53,493 nucleotides of DNA, from assembly GCA_944331805.1 (NCBI GenBank), contig CALVIS010000003.1, positions 1 to 53,493 on the forward strand. The letters are read 5' to 3'. Within the stretch, counting starts at the first letter, position 1. Every line of letters begins with the position of its first letter. This DNA is from an uncultured Bacilli bacterium (lineage in GTDB: Bacteria; Bacillota_I; Bacilli_A; RF39; UBA660). A program made the translations under genes and the position numbers. Under the pieces are notes generated by a model. It was not told where the DNA came from. It searched no databases and saw only the letters and a program-made list of their open reading frames with translations. Positions 46,936 through 53,493 of this stretch are shown here, piece after piece.

Positions 46936-47165
46936 TTAAAAGACGAGCAACTATCCAAAGGACGAATTGCTCGTGGTACCACCTTAATTTATAGTATTTC
47001 TACTATCTTAATTCCTTTAATGCAGGAATACACCATATCTTACTATTATTTCAGATATAAAACTCCCAAGCTACCTTCAATTACTCTTCGTTAAGAAAGG
47101 CTTTCAGCCAGTGGCCCTTCATTTCTAATAACTACTAACTAATCTACTCCTCTTGTTCTTAGTAT
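46936..47165 (-). promoter_or_regulatory. T-box leader (Val) of the second ValRS
   Basis: The minus strand carries a full T-box: a Stem I with apical GGCUGAAAGCC, the specifier GUA followed by G (47072-47074) in GAAGGUAGCUUGGGAG, the T-box sequence AAGGTGGTACCACG (46972-46985), and a terminator GAGCAATTCGTCC/GGATAGTTGCTC followed by TTTT (46936-46973). Uncharged tRNA-Val would allow read-through into the ValRS gene. No clear promoter is seen between this and valS, so it may depend on valS transcription or on a weak element in the valS end. Confidence 0.9.
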
Positions 47166-47171
47166 TTATAT

Positions 47172-49709
47172 TTACAATTGTTCTTCTAATAACTTAAGCT
47201 TAGCTTCTTCTTCTTTTAATTTCTCTCTATCAAGGTCAACTATATTCTTAGGTGCTTTATTAACATAGTTTTCATTACTAAGTAATTTCTTACGTCTTTC
47301 GATAGAGTCTTTTAACTTCTTAATATCTGCTTCCAACTCTTCTTTATTAACTTCATTTTTAAAGAAATAAGTAATATCAATTAAACTAGATTTATAGTTA
47401 ATAGACTGATAATCTTCTAAAGGCTCTTTAATTATAATATCATCAGTAATCTTTAATTGTGACTTATAGATATATTCTAAATCACTATTAGTACTAAATA
47501 TTACTAAATCATCTTTTTTAATATTATTAGTAGCCTTTAAATTTCTTATCTCTCTTAAATCAACTATTACTTTAGATATTTCTTCTGCTTCCTTATCAAA
47601 TACAGTCTCACTATCATACTTAGGATAAGTACTAATTACAATAGATTCACTATCTTTAAATGGTAACATCTGATAAATCTCTTCTGTTACATAAGGCATA
47701 AATGGATAAAGAAGCTTTAATATAGTTGTTAAAACATCAAGCAAAACACTCTTAGTTGTATCATTCATATTCGCTTTACTTAACTCTATATAGTTATCAC
47801 AAAAGTCTTCCCAAATAAACTTATATAACATATTACCAACATTATGGAAGTCATAACTATCCATATTTTTAATAACATCTTTTATTAAGTTATTTTTTAA
47901 AGTTAAAATCCATTTATCTGCTTTACTTAAATTCTGATAATCATATCCTGCTGTTTTCATATCTTCAAGATTCATTAATACATAACGAGAAGCATTCCAT
48001 AACTTATTAATAAAGTTCCAAGTAGATTTAACTTTCTCTTCATCATAACGCAAATCTGTTCCAGGAGCAGTATTAGTAGTTAAGAAAAATCTAAGACTAT
48101 CCGCACCATACTTATCAATAACATCCATTGGGTCTACTCCATTACCTAAAGACTTACTCATCTTACGTCCTTCTTTATCACGAATAAGTCCATGGATAAG
48201 ACAATCTTTAAATGGTCTTTTACCAGTAAACTCTAAACCTTGGAAAGTCATACGATTAACCCAGAATGGAATAATATCATAACCAGTTACTAAGACATTA
48301 TTAGGATAATATCTTTTAAATAACTCTGTCTCTTCTGGCCAACCTAGTGTTGAAAATGGCCATAATGCAGATGAAAACCAAGTATCTAGAACATCTTCAT
48401 CTTGTACCCAGCCATCACCCTCTGGCGCTTCCATTCCAACATATACTTCATCATCTTTATACCAAGCAGGTATTCTATGTCCCCACCATAATTGACGAGA
48501 TATACACCAGTCATAAGTAATTTCCATCCAGTGATTCATTGTCTTTTCATAACGTTCTGGCACAAAGTTTACTTTAGTATCTTTATTCTTTTGATTTTCA
48601 AGAACTCTATCGGCAAGGGGTCTCATCTTAACAAACCATTGTTTAGATAAAGTTGGCTCAACTACGGCATCACTTCTCTCACTATGTCCAACATTATGAG
48701 TCATCTCTTCAATACCAATTAATAAGTCTTGTTTCTTTAAATCTTCTACTAATTTCTCTCTACACTCTTCTCTAGTCATTCCCTCATAACCAAGAGCATT
48801 CTCATTCATAGTAGCATCCAAGTTCATTACCACAACCCGAGGTAAGTTATGTCTTAGCCCTACTTCATAGTCGTTGGGGTCGTGTGCTGGAGTAATTTTT
48901 ACGATACCTGAGCCAAAGTCTGGGTCTGCATGAATATCACCAACAATTGGTATTTCTTTATTAACAATAGGAAGAATTACAGTCTTACCAATTAAATGTT
49001 TATATCTATCATCAGAAGGATTAACAGCAACTGCAGTATCACCAAATAAAGTTTCAGGACGAGTAGTTGCAACATCTAAGTATTCATCAGTACCAGTTAT
49101 ATAATATTTAATATGATAAAATGCTCCCTTATCTTCTTTATAGATAACCTCTTCATTAGATAAAGCTGTCATTTGAACTGGATCCCAGTTAATAATTCTC
49201 TCTCCTCTATAAATTAAACCTTTCTCATAAAGTTTAACAAAAACATACCTAACCGCTTTACTAAGTCCTTCATCTAAAGTAAATCTTTCTTTAGTATAAT
49301 CAAGACTAAGTCCAAGTTTTGCCCATTGTTCATGAATAGTAGTAGCATATTCATCTTTCCAACTCCAAGCATGTTCTAACCATTCATCACGAGTTATCCC
49401 CCGAGGATTAATACCCATTTCTCTTAATCTCTTATCAACTTTAGCCTGGGTTGCAATACCAGCATGATCCATTCCTGGAACCCACAAAGCATCATAACCA
49501 TTCATTCTCTTATATCTAATTAAAATATCTTGTAAGGTTGTATCCCAAGCATGACCTAAATGTAGTTTACCTGTAACATTAGGTGGTGGTATTACGATAC
49601 AAAAAGGTTCTTTACTCTTATCTTTATCTCCTTTAAAATAACCCTTATTTACCCAATTATTATACTTATCTTTCTCTACTTCTTTATGATTATATTTTTT
49701 ATCTAACAT
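47172..49709 (-). CDS. valS: Valyl-tRNA synthetase, bacterial type
   Basis: 845 aa, normal for bacteria. HIGH motif [10 protein letters not shown] near residues 46-55, KMSKS motif [15 protein letters not shown] near 519-533, editing-domain [17 protein letters not shown] near 214-230, the [18 protein letters not shown] signature, and a C-terminal coiled-coil arm (about 785-845) that ends LKLLEEQL. It overlaps the upstream 281-aa gene by 11 bp and shares its T-box. It lacks a terminator of its own: the next T-box begins within a few bases of the stop codon. Confidence 0.97.
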   Translation of the reverse strand: MLDKKYNHKEVEKDKYNNWVNKGYFKGDKDKSKEPFCIVIPPPNVTGKLHLGHAWDTTLQDILIRYKRMNGYDALWVPGMDHAGIATQAKVDKRLREMGINPRGITRDEWLEHAWSWKDEYATTIHEQWAKLGLSLDYTKERFTLDEGLSKAVRYVFVKLYEKGLIYRGERIINWDPVQMTALSNEEVIYKEDKGAFYHIKYYITGTDEYLDVATTRPETLFGDTAVAVNPSDDRYKHLIGKTVILPIVNKEIPIVGDIHADPDFGSGIVKITPAHDPNDYEVGLRHNLPRVVVMNLDATMNENALGYEGMTREECREKLVEDLKKQDLLIGIEEMTHNVGHSERSDAVVEPTLSKQWFVKMRPLADRVLENQKNKDTKVNFVPERYEKTMNHWMEITYDWCISRQLWWGHRIPAWYKDDEVYVGMEAPEGDGWVQDEDVLDTWFSSALWPFSTLGWPEETELFKRYYPNNVLVTGYDIIPFWVNRMTFQGLEFTGKRPFKDCLIHGLIRDKEGRKMSKSLGNGVDPMDVIDKYGADSLRFFLTTNTAPGTDLRYDEEKVKSTWNFINKLWNASRYVLMNLEDMKTAGYDYQNLSKADKWILTLKNNLIKDVIKNMDSYDFHNVGNMLYKFIWEDFCDNYIELSKANMNDTTKSVLLDVLTTILKLLYPFMPYVTEEIYQMLPFKDSESIVISTYPKYDSETVFDKEAEEISKVIVDLREIRNLKATNNIKKDDLVIFSTNSDLEYIYKSQLKITDDIIIKEPLEDYQSINYKSSLIDITYFFKNEVNKEELEADIKKLKDSIERRKKLLSNENYVNKAPKNIVDLDREKLKEEEAKLKLLEEQL
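47176..47196 (-). repeat. 21-bp repeat at the valS 3' end (right repeat)
   Basis: Identical to 42663-42683. Here it encodes the last residues of ValS. The two copies are in the same orientation and enclose the second T-box, second ValRS and AlbA_2 genes. Confidence 0.75.
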
Positions 49710-50544
49710 GACCTTTCTCCTCCTTTAGTTTTTTATATTTTCCATATCTTTTATTAACTTCTTTTTCTATTAAGTCAAAATCATCAAGTGTTTCTATAAC
49801 TAAATTACCATCTCTATCTTTAACAGCAGTTGCCTTCTTATCTACATAATTTAAAATCATTTCTCTATTATTAACAAAGTAATTATATTGTCTTTCAGTA
49901 ACAACTTCTGGTATATACATTAATATATTACTAATTGATTCAGCAGTATTATAACAAAAATGTCCAATACTAGCCATTGTAAGAGGTGCAATGTAAGAGT
50001 CGTTGTCACTAAATTCATAACCTAAATGATATTTATCAGAAAAATCTTGATACCTATCAACATGATTTTCATTACCAACAATAATTTTCTCAAACACATC
50101 ATCTTTTATTTGTTCTTCATCTGGAACAATAATGACTCGCCCTTCTACTCCTAAACTTTTTCTAAAATTTAAATATCTTTTATTTATTTCAACAACCTCT
50201 TTTTCCAAATCTTCAATTCTTTCTTCAATAACTTCATCATCTACTAAACTATAATTATTAAAACCAAGATATTCATAATTCTTAAAACTATCTAAATTAG
50301 TATCTAACCAACTTTTCTGATTATCTGTTATAAGTTCTGGTACATAAAATACGACTATATTCATATAATCCCAACTAGTTTTAACAACTAAAAACCCATC
50401 TTTAGCAAGCAAAGCAGGTGCTTCATTACTATCATCATCACTAAATGAATATGAAAGATTATAAGTATCAACAAATTCTCTTATATATTTTAAATGATTC
50501 TCACCATCTTTTAATATTCTAAAGAAAACACCACTGTTTAGCAT
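49699..50544 (-). CDS. Unrecognised two-repeat protein cotranscribed with valS
   Basis: 281 aa built from two similar units: residues about 5-95 ([55 protein letters not shown]) and about 150-240 ([54 protein letters not shown]). Each unit looks like an alpha/beta domain of unknown family. A Glu/Lys coiled segment joins them. The gene lies behind the Val T-box and overlaps the valS start by 11 bp, so it is made under valine starvation along with ValS. Its function is unknown; a role in translation or stress is inference. Confidence 0.75.
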   Translation of the reverse strand: MLNSGVFFRILKDGENHLKYIREFVDTYNLSYSFSDDDSNEAPALLAKDGFLVVKTSWDYMNIVVFYVPELITDNQKSWLDTNLDSFKNYEYLGFNNYSLVDDEVIEERIEDLEKEVVEINKRYLNFRKSLGVEGRVIIVPDEEQIKDDVFEKIIVGNENHVDRYQDFSDKYHLGYEFSDNDSYIAPLTMASIGHFCYNTAESISNILMYIPEVVTERQYNYFVNNREMILNYVDKKATAVKDRDGNLVIETLDDFDLIEKEVNKRYGKYKKLKEEKGHVR

Positions 50545-50599
50545 ATATTCATTTGGAATAATATATAATCTACTCTTAATAATAACACCTCCCTTAAAA

Positions 50600-50830
50600 T
50601 AAAAAATAACTATAACTTAAGGGCATAGACAATCTACGCTGTACCACCTTAATTTATAGTTATTAAACTATCTTATTACTTATAACGGCCTATCCCGTGG
50701 TAACTTACTACTTTTTCAGAAACCCTGCTCTATTCACTACCTTCCATATATCATATTGTTAATTTTCACCAACCATTAACTCTCTATAAATACTTTATAT
50801 GTACTCCTTGAATATCAATCGCATTTAAAT
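50600..50830 (-). promoter_or_regulatory. T-box leader (Val) of the 281-aa gene-valS operon
   Basis: After the promoter the minus strand shows Stem I, the specifier GUA followed by G (50738-50740) in GGAAGGUAGUGAAU, the T-box AAGGTGGTACAGCG (50637-50650), and a long terminator stem in which AATAACTATAA-TTAAGG pairs with CCTTAA-TTATAGTTATT almost perfectly before TTTTTT (50600-50664). It regulates valS by sensing uncharged tRNA-Val, and occupies most of the 385-bp gap before the gene. Confidence 0.92.
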
Positions 50831-50832
50831 GT

Positions 50833-50861
50833 ATTATACGCTATAATTGTTTGTTTTTCAA
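50833..50861 (-). promoter_or_regulatory. Promoter of the valS operon
   Basis: TTGAAA (50856-50861) and TATAAT (50833-50838), 17 bp apart, just upstream of the T-box. Confidence 0.8.
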
Positions 50862-50929
50862 CTACTTAATTTTATCGTGTAACAATATATCACAAATAGT
50901 TAATACAATTTAGTACTTTTATGATTAAC

Positions 50930-51931
50930 TTAACTACTATATGTAGTTTTAATTTTAACTTTTCCTTTAGTAGCTAGAAACTTTAAATATAGTACCACTG
51001 TCTCATTTCCAAGTTTATAACATAGCTGCTTAATCTCATTCGCACTTATCATACCATATTTATCATAAATAACTTCACTCATTTCCTTAAGTGCTTCTTC
51101 TTTTTTTTCTTTAGAAACATTCCATTTATTAATATCAAAAAGTATTGATATAGAACTTGATAATTTTAAAAATCTTATTTCTTTTTTAAATATATTATAT
51201 TTATTTATACTTTTAACATCTTCCTCTAATTTATCTACCACTTTAAAGATATCATATATTTTATCAGTTTTTTTATAAGTTCTAAAAGTTAAGCTTCCAT
51301 AATTATTTATCCTATAAAAATAATTAAAATAAGGTAAGATAACTGATTTGTCTGATTTCATAAGCATATAATGACTAAATGCTACATCTTCAAATAAAGT
51401 ATTTTCTAAAAAACGATAGTTGCCTATAAACTCTCTTTTAAATAATTTATTACAAGAAGAGGGACTTTCATTAATAACTTGTTCTTTACCACTAGCATTT
51501 GTAGGATTATATACTATTGGTTCACTTCTTAATACTACGTCATTTTTTAAATCTATATCATCCATTACATAAAGAAGCAGTACAGATACTAAAGGTGCAC
51601 TATTATTAACAGCAGCCTTATACATATCCTCATACATAGTATATCTAATATAATCATCACTATCAACAAAACCAATATATTCTCCTCTTGCAATATCAAG
51701 TCCTCTATTTCTAGATGCTCCTTGTCCTAAATTCTCTCTATTATGATAAACCTTAATATTATGATACTTCTTAGCATAATCCATTAAAATAAGTAGACTA
51801 TTATCAGTAGAACAATCATCTACAGCAATTATTTCTATATCTTTAAGTGTCTGATTAACTAAAGAATCAAGACAAGTCTTTAAATATTTTCCACTATTAT
51901 AAACTGGTACAATTATACTAACTTTTGGCAA
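50930..51931 (-). CDS. Family 2 glycosyltransferase
   Basis: About 333 aa. GT-A fold enzymes of this family transfer sugars from nucleotide donors, usually for cell-surface polysaccharide. The nucleotide-binding start is KVSIIVPVYNSGKYLKTCLD, with DDCSTDNS near 40 and the metal-binding DSDDYIRYTMYEDMY near 92. The C-terminal part is helical and has no membrane segment. I place the start at TTG 51931 (MPKVSIIV); the frame opens three codons earlier at a GTG that abuts the GAAAGGA site. It is a paralogue of the neighbouring gene with the same start arrangement. Confidence 0.9.
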   Translation of the reverse strand: MPKVSIIVPVYNSGKYLKTCLDSLVNQTLKDIEIIAVDDCSTDNSLLILMDYAKKYHNIKVYHNRENLGQGASRNRGLDIARGEYIGFVDSDDYIRYTMYEDMYKAAVNNSAPLVSVLLLYVMDDIDLKNDVVLRSEPIVYNPTNASGKEQVINESPSSCNKLFKREFIGNYRFLENTLFEDVAFSHYMLMKSDKSVILPYFNYFYRINNYGSLTFRTYKKTDKIYDIFKVVDKLEEDVKSINKYNIFKKEIRFLKLSSSISILFDINKWNVSKEKKEEALKEMSEVIYDKYGMISANEIKQLCYKLGNETVVLYLKFLATKGKVKIKTTYSS

Positions 51932-52019
51932 AATAACCACTTCCTTTCAAATTTTTCTTAATTAATTATTCTTTTTATTAAGGACAGAATAACTGCAAAG
52001 TCTTTTAAATTTTTTCATA

Positions 52020-52048
52020 ATAAAAAGTACTAAATAATTAGTACCAAA
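52020..52048 (-). terminator. Terminator between the two glycosyltransferase genes
   Basis: GGTACTAA-TTAT-TTAGTACT followed by TTTTATT on the minus strand: an 8-bp stem, about 65 bp after the upstream gene's stop, so the two paralogues are separate units. Confidence 0.7.
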
Positions 52049-52112
52049 ATATTTAATAATTCCTTTCATTTCTATTATATAAACTTTTTCTAATTTTTTT
52101 TCGCATATTTAT

Positions 52113-53111
52113 CTAATTTTTTAAAGATTTTATTTTTTCTTTTTCATTATCCAAGTAATTAGTATATTCATCACAAATATTAATACCACATTTTGATTGT
52201 AATAATGTAATATCAACACTATCTAAATTACCATATTTTTCTTCTATTAAATGAAACATTTTATCTTTAACTAATATTTTCTTCTCTTCATCTAAATCCC
52301 AATTATTTACTTCTTCTACTCTAATAAGGGAATAAGCAAGTTGTATAAGTTTTATCTCATCTTTAAATATCTCATATCTAGAACTATTTTTCATATCAAA
52401 ATCTAATCTATCTAATACTTTAAATATATCAGTTATATGACTATTTTCTCTATAATTTATAGAAGATACTCCTCTATTTATATCTCTTCTATAGAAATAA
52501 TTAATACTTGGAATAGTTACAACTTTAAATGCTTCCATATATTTTGTATAACTAAAAGGAATATCTTCAAATAAAGAATCTTCTACAAAATAAAAGTCTT
52601 TTAAAGTATCTCTTCTAAAAATCTTATTACAAACAGTAGGACTCTCAGAGATAACAAAAGACCTATCTTGGATAGGATTAATTATCTTTTCTTTACCTCT
52701 TGCTAAAAACTCTAAATCTATATTTGCATAACTATCATCTTTTACAAATATTATCTCAGTAGTAACAAGTTCTGGATAGTTATTGTTAACGAGAGCCTTA
52801 TACATATCCTCGTACATTGTACTTCTAACATAATCATCACTATCTACAAAGCCAATATACTCACCAGTTGCAAGCTTTAATCCTCTATTTCTAGAGGCAC
52901 CTTGACCTATATTTTTTTCATTATGGTAAACTTTTATATTAGGATATTTCCGAGCATAATCAAGTAAAATATTTAAACTATTATCGGTAGAGTTATCATC
53001 AATTGTAATTATTTCTATATCATCAAGAGTCTGTTTTACTAAACTATCAAGACAAGTAGAAACATACTCTTCTTCATTATAAACAGGTACTATTATACTT
53101 ATTTTAGGCAA
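52113..53111 (-). CDS. Family 2 glycosyltransferase, paralogue
   Basis: About 332 aa, closely related in plan to its neighbour: KISIIVPVYNEEEYVSTCLD, DDNSTDNS, and FVDSDDYVRSTMYEDMY with the DxD-type metal site. The likely start is TTG 53111 (MPKISIIV), 8 nt after AAAGGAG; the GTG at 53120 overlaps the ribosome site. The C-terminal halves of the two proteins differ more, suggesting different acceptors. Likely part of a surface polysaccharide locus extending beyond the window, or a tandem duplication. Confidence 0.9.
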   Translation of the reverse strand: MPKISIIVPVYNEEEYVSTCLDSLVKQTLDDIEIITIDDNSTDNSLNILLDYARKYPNIKVYHNEKNIGQGASRNRGLKLATGEYIGFVDSDDYVRSTMYEDMYKALVNNNYPELVTTEIIFVKDDSYANIDLEFLARGKEKIINPIQDRSFVISESPTVCNKIFRRDTLKDFYFVEDSLFEDIPFSYTKYMEAFKVVTIPSINYFYRRDINRGVSSINYRENSHITDIFKVLDRLDFDMKNSSRYEIFKDEIKLIQLAYSLIRVEEVNNWDLDEEKKILVKDKMFHLIEEKYGNLDSVDITLLQSKCGINICDEYTNYLDNEKEKIKSLKN

Positions 53112-53224
53112 AGTTATCACTCCTTTACAGTTATTAATATATAATACATCTAAAATTAGATATTATAAAGTAATTTATTTAGAAACAGCAAAAAAGAGTA
53201 AATTTCTTCGCAAAGAAAATCTGA

Positions 53225-53230
53225 TATAAT
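53225..53230 (+). promoter_or_regulatory. Extended -10 of the right-end gene
   Basis: TGATATAAT: a perfect TATAAT with the TGn extension, 30 bp before the start codon at 53261. The -35 is poor. Confidence 0.5.
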
Positions 53231-53260
53231 TATTACTACAGAATAAGAAAGGATGTAGTA

Positions 53261-53493
53261 ATGAAAAAAAGAAGTAAAAAGGAAGAGGAAAAATTACAGG
53301 AAGAAATAAAGAAATATGCAAATGAACCAAGAAGTGTAAGAAGAAAAAAAGAAAGAGAATTAAAGAAAGAATATAAAGATAAATCTATTACAATTAAATC
53401 AGGTAAGAAATTCAAGAAAACTAAAGAACCTCTTACTAGAAAACAAAGAAGAGAACTTTTAAAAGATAAAAATCTATTAAAGGAAGTTTTAAA
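53261..53493 (+). CDS. Very basic protein, partial at the window end
   Basis: The gene starts at ATG 53261 after GAAAGGATG and stays open to the end of the window (77 codons). The visible part is dominated by Lys, Arg and Glu (KKRSKKEEEKLQEEIKKY, EPRSVRRKKERELKKE) and is likely helical. Such tails often precede a membrane domain. The rest lies outside the window and the family is not recognised. Confidence 0.6.
   Translation, partial: MKKRSKKEEEKLQEEIKKYANEPRSVRRKKERELKKEYKDKSITIKSGKKFKKTKEPLTRKQRRELLKDKNLLKEVL

Overview
The window is a very AT-rich stretch (about a quarter G+C by eye) from a low-GC Gram-positive bacterium, probably an uncultured gut Bacillota of the Bacilli/Erysipelotrichia/RF39 kind. 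Evidence: strong AGGAGG ribosome binding sites, SigA promoters often with a TGn extended -10, a CIRCE operator, two T-box leaders, a tRNA-His with encoded CCA, frequent GTG/TTG starts, and TGG (not TGA) used for tryptophan. Nearly all genes lie on the minus strand, so transcription runs from high to low coordinates.

Positions 1-30,800 are a contiguous defence island. In transcription order it holds a Fic-family gene behind an unrecognised gene (29.1-30.8 kb), an eleven-gene type 1-like BREX operon (29.0-12.45 kb), a GmrSD-type restriction enzyme (12.2-10.4 kb), and a type II Wadjet operon jetABCD tightly followed by a SEC-C protein (9.96-0.1 kb). The BREX core (brxA, brxB, brxC, pglX, pglZ, brxL) is complete and in the standard order. 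Five non-core genes are embedded: a zinc-ribbon protein and a C-terminally helical protein between brxC and pglX, an ApeA-like HEPN protein between pglX and pglZ, and a pair after brxL whose second member also carries an Rx4H motif.

Positions 30.8-38.1 kb look like mobile or accessory DNA. They contain a candidate small RNA with its own promoter and terminator, a 56-aa protein beside a ClpP/SppA-like serine protease with a zinc-binding tail, a YunG-like/uracil-DNA-glycosylase-like fusion, two small unknown genes with an oriT-like intergenic patch between them, and a large serine recombinase followed by metallo-hydrolase, acetyltransferase and flavin-oxidase-like genes. A perfect inverted repeat lies just upstream of the recombinase. 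tRNA-His lies about 0.5 kb beyond that.

Positions 38.5-53.5 kb look more like chromosomal backbone: tRNA-His, a CIRCE-controlled hsp20, a one-domain Clp-like ATPase, a Rieske oxidoreductase, a PepSY protein, two valyl-tRNA synthetases and two glycosyltransferases. Here a bacterial-type valS and a second, divergent ValRS lie in tandem, each behind a T-box whose specifier reads GUA (Val). The second ValRS and an AlbA_2/HATPase regulator gene are bracketed by a 21-bp direct repeat that is the 3' end of valS, including an in-frame copy of its last codons. This suggests the block was inserted at the end of valS. The most novel-looking points are the embedded BREX genes, the SEC-C gene appended to Wadjet, the small RNA, and the T-box/second-ValRS/regulator block.
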